Source: Methylomonas koyamae
GTDB taxonomy: Bacteria > Pseudomonadota > Gammaproteobacteria > Methylococcales > Methylomonadaceae
NCBI RefSeq assembly: GCF_006483455.1
Contig: NZ_PPPU01000031.1
Coordinates: 1-57,371, forward strand
Direction of reading: 5' to 3'
DNA length: 57,371 nucleotides
The translations under genes and the position numbers were made by a program. Below the pieces are notes generated by a model. The model was given only the letters and a program-made list of their open reading frames with translations, was not told the DNA's origin and ran no database searches. This document shows positions 46,901 through 55,484 of this stretch, piece by piece (the first letter of the stretch is position 1; the number at the start of each line of letters is the position of its first letter).

Positions 46901-47053
46901 AAACGTCTGGCCGACGCCATCGAACAGGGTTACGAAGCGGAAATCGGCCAACTGTTTGCCTACCGCGACTTGAGCGATTTGCTCTGCGACGCATTTAGTG
47001 GGTTCTGCCGGGATTGGCTGGAACCGGCCTGGAGGGCGGCGCATGCAGAGTAA
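43952..47053 (+). CDS. recC: exodeoxyribonuclease V subunit gamma RecC
   Basis: The 1033-residue protein matches RecC: MFVLHSSNKTENLLEHL at the start, FLIQSQGMERWLSQQLA, WGHFSYLFPAKFFAE, and FCSMLPMRSIPFQIIALLGMNDGEFP, the best-conserved stretch. RecC binds Chi and splits the strands in RecBCD. It is somewhat shorter than E. coli RecC (1122). Its end overlaps recB by 11 bases. Confidence 0.96.
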   Translation: MFVLHSSNKTENLLEHLVTVISAAPLSSPFAAELFLIQSQGMERWLSQQLAARLKVWGHFSYLFPAKFFAEIAATLHDELYEPAFDRHWMLWRFEALLRDLDAEVYQALRQYLVGENAELKRYQLAQQLARVYDQYQMLRPDLLEAWQARRLLYGSPAEAWQAQLWRAVVAEIGQRHRGAHWLQAIAKLQQAEPGAFAGQLPERVSVFGVNSLPPLMLNYLQALSRHCHVHLYLLNPVQGYWADLPPKRLLAELQQFDGHPLLVRLGQQGREFQQMLLEQAEFAFEPSSFEPAEPETVLQCLQNDVLANRVPQQIRLAADASIGIHACHSRLREVQVLKDQLLQTLEQHPHLDLRDIVVMAPDIQAYAPFISAVFDDIQHAVADRSLKISDPLLDAFIRFLKLSQSRLGWRTVMDLLEQPQIHTGFGLAAADLELIAYWLQELHVRWGRSGEAKQAQGLPPTPQNTWQAGLERLFMGYALAEDEFVDDILPYPDIEGSSAQALGGLNAFLQLLFRAGDELAAEKTLSEWQTCLSRYADGLLAGAETAQRQALNELLAEMAEMAAIHDRPLALAVIVAWLQGRMDETKSGAGFLRGQLTFCSMLPMRSIPFQIIALLGMNDGEFPKIERQPTFDLLAAHPRLGDRSRRADDRYQFLEILLSARRQLIVTYLGQSLRDNSEIPPSPIVSELLEVLRDGYGLDGIVVRHPLHPFSQRYFLGQDPNLFSYARHDCDTARRLRGEKPAPQPWWSGALPAETDTVIEIDRLRQFFHHPQRYFFRHCLELQLPSLIVDAEEREPFALNSLEDYLLAQDWLDAELQGKVFSLAKLQARGLWPAGAAGEIAWRRRQPAITEFAAIIAGKQLGEPLPPQAIDLAIGDYRLVGKLGRLHQHGGLIYRFGKLKGRDFFGAWLQHLIANRIAPQATHLVCVDADLRFPAQAEPDDALPQLLAIFQSGQSRPDAFFTEAALDFVRHNDPETALAAVTKRLADAIEQGYEAEIGQLFAYRDLSDLLCDAFSGFCRDWLEPAWRAAHAE

Positions 47054-50000
47054 GGCCTTCGACGCCACTCGCGGCAAGCTGGAAACCGGCATTAATCTGA
47101 TCGAAGCCAGTGCCGGTACCGGCAAGACCTACACCATTGCGATGCTGGTGCTGCGCTTTGTGGTCGAATGCCAGCTCGACATCAAGCAACTGCTGGTGGT
47201 GACCTTCACCAAAGCCGCCAGCGAAGAACTGAAGGACCGTATCCGCGCCCGCCTGGTCGAGGCCCGGCAAATGCTGCTGCATCCGGCGCCGGGCGACGAT
47301 CCGGCCATTACCGCTTGGCTGGCAGGCTTGACGCTGGATAGCGCCAGCATTCGCCAACGCTTGGAACTGGCACTGCTCGATATCGACCAGGCGGCGATTT
47401 TCACCATTCATGGTTTCTGCCAACGGGTGCTGGCCGAACACGCGCTGGAAAGCGGCCAGTTGTTCGATTGCGAACTGAGCGGCGACGTGGCCGAATTGAA
47501 GTTGCAGTGCGCCGACGACTTCTGGCGTCGGCAAATCTACCAACGCCCGGCCTGGCAAGCCGCATTGCTGCTGCGCGCCTATCCGACTCCGGACACCTTG
47601 CTGGATAGCGTGCTGCGCATCGATCTGCAGCAAAACGCCTACCCGCTGGATACCGATCTGGACGCCGATTTGGCGGCGCTGCCGGCCTTGCGCGCGGCCG
47701 CCGCTGCGCAATTGCCGACGGTAGCGGCAACCTTGATCGATGCGCTAGAAGCCGGCTACTTTAGCGCAAGCTTCGCCGCCGGTTTGCCGCAACGGCTGCA
47801 AACCCTGGCAGAGTGGTTGCAAGACCCGGAGCAGGATTTGCCGGATTTCGACTGTCTGAACCAAGTCACGTTGCTGGCCGGCCTGAACGGCATTAAATTC
47901 CGCAGCAGCAAGAACAAGCCGCTGCCGGCCGAGGAACAGAAGCAGCAGTATCTGGCTGGTCTGAATATCGATTGCGCGCCGTTCGAGGCTCTGGCCGATA
48001 CGGTGCGGCGGTTGCCGGTCGCGTTGCGCGCCGCGTTGCTGGCCAGCTTGCGCACGGAGCTGGACCGGCGCCTGTTGCGGGAGAACGTGTTGTCCTTCGA
48101 CGACCTGATCACCCGCTTGGCGGCGGCGCTGGACGGCGACAACGGCGCCTTGCTGGCGGCGGAATTGCGCCTGCGCTTCCGCGCGGCGTTGATCGACGAA
48201 TTTCAGGACACCGACGCCAAGCAATGGCGGATCTTTTCCGGTGTATTTGCCAGCGCGGAACATTACTTGTATTTAATCGGCGATCCGAAGCAGGCGATAT
48301 ACAAATTCCGCGGCGCCGATATTTTTTCCTACTTCGCGGCCCAACAGCGCGCCGACCGGCATTACACGTTGCTGCACAATTGGCGCTCGCATCCGCATCT
48401 GGTGCAGGCGGTGAACCGTTTGTTCCGCCGGCAAAAACCGTTTTTGTTCGATCAATTGGATTTCACGCCGGTCATGGCCGGCCGCCAGCCCGGCGACGGC
48501 AGCATCGCCGGCGCGCCGCTGGTCCTGTGGCAGCTCGATAAAAATCCCGGCAAGCAGGAGCATTGGACCGCGCGCAAAGGTAGTTGCGGGGAAGTCTCGG
48601 CGCTGATCGAGCACGCCGTCGTCGCCGAAATCAGCCGGCTACTGACGGCCGGCCGCATCGCCGAAAAGCACGGCGCGGAACGGCCGGTGCAAGCCGGCGA
48701 CATCGCGATTCTGGTGCGGAGCAATGCCGCTGCCGCCGCCTATCAACAGGCGTTGCTGGCAGCCGGCATATCGGCAGTATTGAACAGCAAGCAGTCGGTA
48801 TTCGCCTCCATCCAAGCTTTCGAGTTGTACCACGTGCTGCGGGCGGTGGCCGGCGCCGGCCAAATCGATTTGTTGAAGCAGGCGTTGGCCACGCCTTGGT
48901 TCGGATTGGACGGCCAGCAATTGTACCGGCTGAGCCAGGACGAGGCGGAGCTGGACGCTTGGGTGTCGCGCTTTCAGGACTATCTGCAATGCTGGCGCAA
49001 CCAGGGCCTGCTGGCGACGCTGCAGCAACTGCTGCGGCGGGAACGGATCGAACAACACCTGTCGGCGCAACCCCAAGCCGAACGGGTGCTGACCAATATC
49101 CACCATTTGGCCGAGCGGCTGCAGCAAGCGGCGATCGACGAGCATCTGGCGATCAACAAGACGCTGGACTGGCTGCGGCGGGCGATTCAGCAAGCGGCGC
49201 AAGACAGTAGCGAAGACCGCCAATTGCGGCTGGAAAGCGACGAGGACGCGGTCAAGATCGTCACGCTGCACAGTTCCAAAGGCCTGGAGTACCCGCTGGT
49301 GTTCTGTCCCGATCTATGGCGGCGCAGCGACCGGCTGAAAACCGAAACCGCTTTGGTGCAATGCCACGAACACGGGACGATGGTTGCCGACCTGGGTTCG
49401 GCACAATTCGCCGAACGCCGCGAACAAGCCTTGTTCGAAGAATTGGCCGAGGACCTGCGCTTGTTTTACGTCGCGTTGACTCGCGCCAAGTACCGCTGCT
49501 ATCTGAATTGGGCCGACGTCCGCACCAAGGAGCGGGCCAACGATTCGGCCATGGCCTATTTATTCGAATTCGCCGACTGCGATTTCGCCGGCCAGCAGCA
49601 GGTGCTGCAACAGCTGGCAAGCGCAGAACCGGATTTATTCGAGTACCGCCTGCTACCGGCCGAAGCGGCCGGCGAGCTGGCCGAATTGCCGGCCGACCGC
49701 CGTGCTGCCGACCTGGCGTTGGCGCATCGCCGCCAAACCCGCAGTCTGCACAGCATCTGGCAAATGAGCAGCTACACCGCGTTGGCGGCGCTGAGCCTGG
49801 AGCAGACGCCGGAACTGCCGGCGGATAAAGCCGAAGAAAGCCACGACCAGCCGGCCGGCGATGAAGCCCTGCCGCGCGGCGCCCACACCGGCAACGTGAT
49901 CCACAGCCTGCTGGAGACCGTGGCGTTTGCCGACTTGGCCGGTCGGCGCGACATCGGCCGCGCCAGCGCCCAAGCCTGCCTGCGCTACGGTCTGCAGTTG

Positions 50001-50555
50001 GCGCAACCGCAAATTTTGAGCGAGGTGCTGTACCGGGTAACGGCCACGCCGCTCAGCGAAGATCCGGGGTTTTGCCTGAAAAATCTGGCGCCGGCGCAGT
50101 GCATCAAGGAAATGCCGTTTTACCTGTCCATGCCGGGCCGGGTGGATACCGCCCGCATCAACCGGATCCTGGCCGCCTGTCCGGCCTACCAGGCGCTGGA
50201 CGCCAAACAAATCAGCGGCTATCTGACCGGCTTCATCGATCTGGTCTGTTGTTACGGCGGCCGCTACTTTGTAATGGATTACAAAACCAACGCCTTGGCG
50301 GACTATAGCCAGGCCAGCCTGCTGCAGGCCATGCGCGAACACAATTACGGCCTGCAATATTGGCTGTACAGTCTGGTATTGCACGCATACCTGAGCCAAC
50401 GCCTGCCGTATTACGATTACGCCCGTCATTTCGGCGGCGTCAAGTACTTGTTCGTGCGCGGCATGGAGCCCGAGCGGCCGGCAAGCGGTGTGTTCGCCGA
50501 CCGCCCGGAGCAAGGTCTGCTTGGCGATCTGGCCGATGTGTTCTTCCGTACCTAG
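47043..50555 (+). CDS. recB: exodeoxyribonuclease V subunit beta RecB
   Basis: The 1170-residue helicase-nuclease starts MQSKAFDATRGKLETG and has Walker A ASAGTGKT at 22-29, motif II ALIDEFQDTDAKQW, motif III YLIGDPKQAIYKFRGAD, motif V VKIVTLHSSKGLEYPLVF and motif VI LFYVALTRAKYRCYL. The C-terminal nuclease keeps GFIDL and DYKTN at about 1079-1083, so both helicase and nuclease sites look intact. It overlaps recC, but recD does not follow; the next 685 bases are non-coding. Confidence 0.97.
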   Translation: MQSKAFDATRGKLETGINLIEASAGTGKTYTIAMLVLRFVVECQLDIKQLLVVTFTKAASEELKDRIRARLVEARQMLLHPAPGDDPAITAWLAGLTLDSASIRQRLELALLDIDQAAIFTIHGFCQRVLAEHALESGQLFDCELSGDVAELKLQCADDFWRRQIYQRPAWQAALLLRAYPTPDTLLDSVLRIDLQQNAYPLDTDLDADLAALPALRAAAAAQLPTVAATLIDALEAGYFSASFAAGLPQRLQTLAEWLQDPEQDLPDFDCLNQVTLLAGLNGIKFRSSKNKPLPAEEQKQQYLAGLNIDCAPFEALADTVRRLPVALRAALLASLRTELDRRLLRENVLSFDDLITRLAAALDGDNGALLAAELRLRFRAALIDEFQDTDAKQWRIFSGVFASAEHYLYLIGDPKQAIYKFRGADIFSYFAAQQRADRHYTLLHNWRSHPHLVQAVNRLFRRQKPFLFDQLDFTPVMAGRQPGDGSIAGAPLVLWQLDKNPGKQEHWTARKGSCGEVSALIEHAVVAEISRLLTAGRIAEKHGAERPVQAGDIAILVRSNAAAAAYQQALLAAGISAVLNSKQSVFASIQAFELYHVLRAVAGAGQIDLLKQALATPWFGLDGQQLYRLSQDEAELDAWVSRFQDYLQCWRNQGLLATLQQLLRRERIEQHLSAQPQAERVLTNIHHLAERLQQAAIDEHLAINKTLDWLRRAIQQAAQDSSEDRQLRLESDEDAVKIVTLHSSKGLEYPLVFCPDLWRRSDRLKTETALVQCHEHGTMVADLGSAQFAERREQALFEELAEDLRLFYVALTRAKYRCYLNWADVRTKERANDSAMAYLFEFADCDFAGQQQVLQQLASAEPDLFEYRLLPAEAAGELAELPADRRAADLALAHRRQTRSLHSIWQMSSYTALAALSLEQTPELPADKAEESHDQPAGDEALPRGAHTGNVIHSLLETVAFADLAGRRDIGRASAQACLRYGLQLAQPQILSEVLYRVTATPLSEDPGFCLKNLAPAQCIKEMPFYLSMPGRVDTARINRILAACPAYQALDAKQISGYLTGFIDLVCCYGGRYFVMDYKTNALADYSQASLLQAMREHNYGLQYWLYSLVLHAYLSQRLPYYDYARHFGGVKYLFVRGMEPERPASGVFADRPEQGLLGDLADVFFRT

Positions 50556-51085
50556 CCGATTTTCAGCGCTGCTACGATTTAAAAATCCGATTTTGCCTAT
50601 TCTCGTGGTGGCTTGGCGGCGTCGATCCGGCCAGGGACAATCTAAATATGTTAAATCACCCAGGCCGGTATCGGGATTTGCCGATATCAAGCCAAAGAGC
50701 CAGCCAATACAATAAGTTACCATTTGCCGCTTAGGGGGTGTTTGGGTTAAATCCCCTAGCTTCCGCCGTCCGTTTCATCGCTTGGGCTTGTCGTCATCAG
50801 ACCAAGCTGGAGCGGACATCCATTCTCTCAATCGCGACTCGAATCTCCCGTCCACCCTGTCAGGCCCCGCCGTTCCTGATATTTCAGCCGCTCGGCTTCC
50901 CGCTCCAGCCTGCTGAATCGGCATCTGGTTTTATTTGTTAGGACTGGCATGGTATCTGCTGAACTCCTGTTGTAGCGTTTGCCAGCGTTCTGGTGGCGGC
51001 TGTGGCCCGCCCGACCGGTGCGTTAGCAACCGCCGCTCACTAAAGGAATATGCCGTTCGGGGTCCAGCCGTCCGGTTTTCAAGTA
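50556..51085. other. non-coding region after recB
   Basis: No credible gene is seen here. Several open frames exist, but they are Arg/Ser-rich and resemble non-coding GC-rich sequence. No recD remnant was recognised. The region leads into the structured leader of the PEP-CTERM cluster. Confidence 0.45.
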
Positions 51086-51204
51086 GGGAGCACTTCGCCA
51101 CATCCGCCGCAAGGTGGAGCCGGAAAGCCGCGGATCTCGCAAGCTCGAGACAGCCGGGCCGCCTCTCTTGCGAGAGTCATCGACGGCTTGAGTCGTTCAA
51201 GCCG
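51086..51204 (+). promoter_or_regulatory. candidate cyclic-di-GMP-I (GEMM)-like riboswitch leader
   Basis: The order of elements follows the GEMM-I aptamer: GCAC then GCCACA at 51090-51101, a stem TCCGCC/GGTGGA capped by a GCAA tetraloop (51102-51117), GGAAAGCCGCGGATCT at 51122-51136, and AGACAGCCGGGCCGCC at 51147-51162 (consensus near AAAGCC and GACAGCCGGGUUGCC). GGGAG (51086-51090) can close the aptamer with CTCTC (51163-51167). That CTCTC can instead pair with GAGAG (51172-51176), giving a mutually exclusive hairpin. A second hairpin CGGCTTGA/TCAAGCCG lies at 51184-51204. The match is by eye and some consensus bases differ. Confidence 0.45.
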
Positions 51205-51240
51205 CTTATAGCGTTTATATCTTTCATTTAGGAAAAAAGT

Positions 51241-52071
51241 ATGCAAAAGATCGGATCGAAATCGCTGCGGCTACGCTGCGTCCTGGCTGCCGGCGCGCTG
51301 GCAATCGCTAACGTGGCAAGTGCAGGCACGCTGAACGGCGGGGTGTTCCAAATTTCCTATGACAATCCCGATGATTTGTTGTCGGGCTTGACCTTGGGCG
51401 ACGGCGCGATCACTTCGTATTATGTCGCCAATTATTTCGACAAGTCGTTGGCGGACAATATGAATGTGTCGCAAATGCTTGGCGTGGCAAACGATACCTA
51501 CCCGGCGCCTGCGACGCTGTCGTTCGACATCAACCCGTCCAGTTTGGCCGGTACCGGCATTCCGTTCGGTAGCGGCGGCCGCAACAACAAAGCGACCACG
51601 TTAACGTGGGGAAGCAGTCAGGACACGTTGACCAACTCGTCGACATTTACCGCCAGCGGCGTTGCCGGGCTAAACGGTGTGGTAATGACTCGCGGCAGTT
51701 TCACCGGTACGCTGCTATCCGGCGATTACCAATTCGGCTACGTCGCCGCTCGCAATAATGGCGTCAACAGCGGTTGGGCTCTGACCAACAACGTCAGCTT
51801 CTCGTCCACCACCTACGATACCCGCAACATCAGCGTCACCACCGACGGCGACAAACTGCTGTTTACCGGCGAACTGTGGTATTCCGCCAGCACCAGCGCC
51901 TTCCTGTTCGGCGGCGACGGCGTCAGCCAAGCCGGCCGCGCCGGTACCTTCAGCCTGATTTCTCCGGCTCCGGCCGCGGTTCCGGTGCCGGCAGCGGTCT
52001 GGTTGTTCGGTAGCGGTTTGTTCGGCGTGATGGCCTCCACTCGCCGTAAACGCACAGCCATTCCGGCCTAA
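51241..52071 (+). CDS. VPLPA/PEP-CTERM-type secreted protein A
   Basis: The 276-residue protein has a signal peptide (VLAAGALAIANVASA, cleavage near residue 29), a Gly/Ser/Thr-rich beta body, and the sorting tail VPVPAAVWLFGSGLFGVMAST followed by RRKRTA. The tail should be cut by an exosortase. Segments GDYQFGYVAARN and SGWALTNNVSFSSTTYDTRNI align with the next protein, so the two are paralogs. AGGA lies before the ATG. It is the first gene of the cluster and is preceded by the riboswitch-like leader. Molecular function unknown; surface or matrix role inferred. Confidence 0.85.
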   Translation: MQKIGSKSLRLRCVLAAGALAIANVASAGTLNGGVFQISYDNPDDLLSGLTLGDGAITSYYVANYFDKSLADNMNVSQMLGVANDTYPAPATLSFDINPSSLAGTGIPFGSGGRNNKATTLTWGSSQDTLTNSSTFTASGVAGLNGVVMTRGSFTGTLLSGDYQFGYVAARNNGVNSGWALTNNVSFSSTTYDTRNISVTTDGDKLLFTGELWYSASTSAFLFGGDGVSQAGRAGTFSLISPAPAAVPVPAAVWLFGSGLFGVMASTRRKRTAIPA

Positions 52072-52082
52072 GCCGGCTTTCG

Positions 52083-52102
52083 CACCCGGGCATACCCGGG
52101 TG
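52083..52102 (+). other. intercistronic hairpin
   Basis: CACCCGGG pairs perfectly with CCCGGGTG around CATA. It lacks a T-run, so it may stabilise the upstream mRNA or give partial termination between the two PEP-CTERM genes. Confidence 0.5.
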
Positions 52103-52146
52103 CTTCGGCTTGGCTGGCACCGCTTTTCAAGATTATTTCCCTCAGC

Positions 52147-52941
52147 ATGACTATGAGTATTCATTTAGCTAGATTTTCGGCGCTCCGCTTCGGCTGGGGT
52201 ATGTTGCTGGCCACGGCGTTGTTATCCCCGGCGGAGGCCGCCACGGTATCCGGCGGCTGGTTGGTCGTGAACTTGGATCGCGACGCGTTGGCCGCCGCCG
52301 TGGATATCGACGAAACGCCTGCCCGGTCGATGTACCTGGAAGAGTTTTTCGACGCGCAAGCCTCGCGCAGCCGGAGCTATAGCCAAATTTTGGAAGACCA
52401 CCTGGTGCCCGGCGTGGCGGAGATTCCCGCAACCGGATTGACGTTTGCCGTTAACGGCAGCTCGGTCACCAACTTAACCAACCGGCGGAGCAAGCCGACG
52501 ACCATCGATTTCGATCCGGCCGATTTCGAGGCCACGGTGACGGGTGCTATCGGCTTGGCCGGGGTGTTCCGGTTTCGGGTCGATACCGGCTCGGACTTCA
52601 ATCGCATTTTATCCGGCGATTACACCTTGGAATACGACGCCGCCAATATCGACCTTGCTAGCGGCCGCTCGGCCTGGAGCCTGTACAACCACGTTTCTTT
52701 CCGCTCGCAGTCTTACAACCTGTTCAACGTCGTGATGGGACTCGATTCCAGCCGCTTCAGTCTGTCGGGCGATTTGGGTTTGGGAGAGGGCTACGACCAC
52801 CTGAACGGTACCCGCGATGCGATTGTCGGCAATTTCAATCTGCAAACCGCGGTGGTGCCGCTGCCGCCGGCATTCGCGTTGTTCGCGGCCGGCTTGGCCG
52901 GCTTAGGTTTTTGCCGCAAGCCAAGAGGACACATGTTATGA
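52147..52941 (+). CDS. VPLPA/PEP-CTERM-type secreted protein B, paralog of A
   Basis: The 264-residue protein has a signal peptide (LLATALLSPAEAA) and a body that aligns with protein A, for example LSGDYTLEYDAANI and SAWSLYNHVSFRSQSYNLFNV. The sorting tail reads [19 protein letters not shown] followed by CRKPRG. It differs from A by a longer acidic middle region (DETPARSMYLEEFFDAQ). Its stop overlaps the start of the dockerin-propeller gene (ATGA), so the two are translationally coupled. Role unknown. Confidence 0.83.
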   Translation: MTMSIHLARFSALRFGWGMLLATALLSPAEAATVSGGWLVVNLDRDALAAAVDIDETPARSMYLEEFFDAQASRSRSYSQILEDHLVPGVAEIPATGLTFAVNGSSVTNLTNRRSKPTTIDFDPADFEATVTGAIGLAGVFRFRVDTGSDFNRILSGDYTLEYDAANIDLASGRSAWSLYNHVSFRSQSYNLFNVVMGLDSSRFSLSGDLGLGEGYDHLNGTRDAIVGNFNLQTAVVPLPPAFALFAAGLAGLGFCRKPRGHML

Positions 52942-54638
52942 AAATTGACCTAGGCCAAGCGGCTACCACCTGTCCGCGCCGTTACGCGCCCCCGGCGAAG
53001 CGCTTGGTGACGGCGTTGGCGGCTTCGATGCTGACCGCCGGCTGGACGCAGTCCGCGATCGCGAATCAATACAGCCAGGGCGCTTATATCAGTACCCAAG
53101 TCAATGTCACCGCCGACGGCAAAAATATCGTCGGCGATGCCGCCAACGAACCGAGCCTGGCGATCAATCCGCTGGACCCCGCCAATATGGTGGTTTCCTG
53201 GCGCCAGTTCGATTCGGTGGACTCGTCGTTTCGGCAAGGCGGATGGGCTTATACCGCCGACGCCGGTGCGCATTGGCATTTCAACGGCACGATCACCCCG
53301 GGCGAAGGCCGCAGCAATCCGACCCTGGATGTCGACGCCTTGGGCAATTTTTACTACCAGAGCCTGCATTTCGATCCGAGTTATACCTTTGTCCAAGACA
53401 TCCAGGTCATCAAATCATTGGACGGCGGCCGCAGTTGGGAAGCGCCGGTGTTCGCTTACGGCCAAGGCGGCGACAAGGCCCAAATGGCCGTGGACCGCAG
53501 CGGCGGCACCAGCGACGGCCATGTCTACCTGAATTGGCGCGACTGTCTAGCGGAAAAATGCTTCGTCCGCTCGATCGACAGAGGCGCCAGCTTCCAGCCG
53601 CCGCTGGCAATCCCGGAGACGCCGACCTTCGGCACGATGCGGGTCGGCAACGACGGCGAGCTGTATCTGGCGGGCAGACGGGAGCCGTCGGAATTCGACG
53701 AGGAACACCAAGACCGTAACCTGCATCACCACCTGTTTTCCCGGTCGTTGAATGCCCGCGATCCGGCGCAAACCCCGACCTTCGATACCCGCGAAATCGA
53801 CTTGGGCGGTCTGGCTCCGCTATTTTTGTTTAAGCAAAACCCCAACCAATACGGGCCTACCGGCGACGTCCAAGTCGGTGTCGATAGCTCGGCCGGCGCG
53901 ATGCGCGGCCAGCTTTACGTTTTGGCGACGGTCGATCCGCCGGGGGCGGACAATCTCGACATTACCTTCGTCCGCAGCAGCGACGGCGGCGACACCTGGA
54001 GCGTCCCGGTACGCATCAACGACGACGCGCAGAGCAAAAATAACTGGAATTGGTTCGGCATGATGGGCGTGGCGCCCAACTCGCGCATCGATGCCGTCTG
54101 GTACGACACCCGCGATAGCGGCAATTACAAGGTGTCGCGGCTGTATTACAGCTACTCCTGGGACGGCGGGCAAACCTGGAGCAAAAACGTTCCGGTCAGC
54201 CCGGCATTCGACACCACAATCGCTTACCCGCACGGCTCCACCAAGATCGGCGACTATTCCACCTTGGTGTCGGACAAGGACGGGGCCAGCCTGGCCTACA
54301 CGGCAACCTATAACGGCGAACAGGACGTGTACTACCTAAACGTGTTTCCGGACTGTAACCAAAACGGCCAATCGGATGTAACCGACATTGAGCGGCGCCG
54401 GGTCGGCGACACCAACACCAACCATGTGCCGGACGTGTGCGAGGCCATCACTGTGGCCGGCGATCTTGACGGCGACCGCGATGTCGACCAAGTCGACATT
54501 AACCGGATTCTGGCGGCGCGGGGCAGCAAGATTGCCGCCGGCGACCCGCGCGACATCGACCGTAACGGCGTCGTCAACCTTCTCGATGCCCGCAAACTGG
54601 TGCAATCCTGTACCCGACCGCAGTGCGCGACCAACTGA
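52938..54638 (+). CDS. secreted sialidase-like propeller with C-terminal dockerin-type module
   Basis: The 566-residue protein has a long signal region (LVTALAASMLTAGWTQSAIA), then a BNR/sialidase-like propeller with repeated Asp boxes (SLDGGRSW, SIDRGASF, SSDGGDTW, SWDGGQTW) up to about residue 470. The tail has four calcium-type loops. Two Asn/Asp loops (DCNQNGQSDVTD and DTNTNHVPDVCE) come first. Then two dockerin-like loops follow: DLDGDRDVDQVD (509-520) and DIDRNGVVNLLD, each with Asp/Asn at 1, 3, 5, 9 and 12, and helices INRILAARG and ARKLVQSC. It ends with C-T-R-P-Q-C. Dockerins dock to cohesins; a cohesin-like gene follows 53 bases on. GAGGA lies before the ATG. Confidence 0.85.
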   Translation: MKIDLGQAATTCPRRYAPPAKRLVTALAASMLTAGWTQSAIANQYSQGAYISTQVNVTADGKNIVGDAANEPSLAINPLDPANMVVSWRQFDSVDSSFRQGGWAYTADAGAHWHFNGTITPGEGRSNPTLDVDALGNFYYQSLHFDPSYTFVQDIQVIKSLDGGRSWEAPVFAYGQGGDKAQMAVDRSGGTSDGHVYLNWRDCLAEKCFVRSIDRGASFQPPLAIPETPTFGTMRVGNDGELYLAGRREPSEFDEEHQDRNLHHHLFSRSLNARDPAQTPTFDTREIDLGGLAPLFLFKQNPNQYGPTGDVQVGVDSSAGAMRGQLYVLATVDPPGADNLDITFVRSSDGGDTWSVPVRINDDAQSKNNWNWFGMMGVAPNSRIDAVWYDTRDSGNYKVSRLYYSYSWDGGQTWSKNVPVSPAFDTTIAYPHGSTKIGDYSTLVSDKDGASLAYTATYNGEQDVYYLNVFPDCNQNGQSDVTDIERRRVGDTNTNHVPDVCEAITVAGDLDGDRDVDQVDINRILAARGSKIAAGDPRDIDRNGVVNLLDARKLVQSCTRPQCATN

Positions 54639-54691
54639 ACAAATTTCCACAGACCGTTGACCAGTCCATCAAACATAAGGAGATACCGCAA

Positions 54692-55270
54692 ATGAAAAAC
54701 CGTTTTAGCCTGACTCTGCTCGCTGCGTGGTTATTATCGATATCGGGAACGGCAGGGGCCGCGATCGAATTGAGCCTGGTGCCGATCACGCAGACCGCTT
54801 CGTCGCTTAGCGTCGGCGTTTCGATATCCGGCTTGGGTAACGCTGCGGCGCCGTCGTTGGGAGCCTACGATTTGGACCTGGTTTTCGACGGCGATCATTT
54901 AGCGTATGTCGGCGCGGTATTCGGCGATCCGGTTTCGGGTAAGGCATTGGACCCGCTGGATTTGGGTTTGAATCCGTCGGCGGCGGCACTGGCCGGCGCC
55001 GGCCGGTTGAATCTGTTCGAATTGTCTCTGGATAGTGCGGCGACACTAAACCAATTGCAGGCGGACAGTTTCATCCTGGCCGTGCTCAATTTCGATTTTC
55101 TGATGGCCGGCAGCAGCCAATTGAGCCTGAACATCAACGCGCTAGGGGATGCCAACGGCGATCCGCTGCAGGCCGCCGCGACGCCGATCGCTGTCACTTC
55201 CGTACCCTTGCCGCCGGCTTTTGCCTTGATGGCCGCCGGCTTGGGGCTGTTGTACCGGCGCTGCGCTTAG
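54692..55270 (+). CDS. cohesin-like PEP-CTERM-type secreted protein
   Basis: The 192-residue protein has a signal peptide ([15 protein letters not shown]), then a domain of about 140 residues with the cohesin-type pattern: [11 protein letters not shown] (strand with valines), [20 protein letters not shown], a long loop with FELSLD and [14 protein letters not shown], and [16 protein letters not shown]. The tail [20 protein letters not shown] is a PEP-CTERM-type sorting signal. The fold assignment is by pattern, not by search. AAGGAG lies at good distance before the ATG. Because a dockerin protein precedes it, a binding pair is plausible. Confidence 0.72.
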   Translation: MKNRFSLTLLAAWLLSISGTAGAAIELSLVPITQTASSLSVGVSISGLGNAAAPSLGAYDLDLVFDGDHLAYVGAVFGDPVSGKALDPLDLGLNPSAAALAGAGRLNLFELSLDSAATLNQLQADSFILAVLNFDFLMAGSSQLSLNINALGDANGDPLQAAATPIAVTSVPLPPAFALMAAGLGLLYRRCA

Positions 55271-55484
55271 TGCCGTTTCGACTCGGCCGCATCTCGCCGG
55301 CCGGGTCTCGATATTCCTTTATCTTGCCGCGAATGCGTTTACGCGCGGGAAGGGTGGCCGTCGCTACGCTTCTTGCCGCTGCCGTGTCGTGTGCATTACC
55401 CGAGGGTGTTATTCGTCCGGCCGTGCTGTGAAAGGCAAGTATCGGCGGATAGGCGCCGCGTTTACCCGTCAGGAGGAGATCAAA

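Noticed and set aside
50556..51085. Several open frames after recB as genes or a recD remnant
   Set aside because: They lack ribosome sites, are Ser/Arg/Pro-rich, and show no RecD helicase motif.
55333..55431. 33-codon frame upstream of the broken propeller gene, reading like a signal peptide ([17 protein letters not shown])
   Set aside because: No ribosome site precedes its ATG, and nothing follows the signal-like stretch. It could be a remnant of a deleted lipoprotein, but evidence is too thin.
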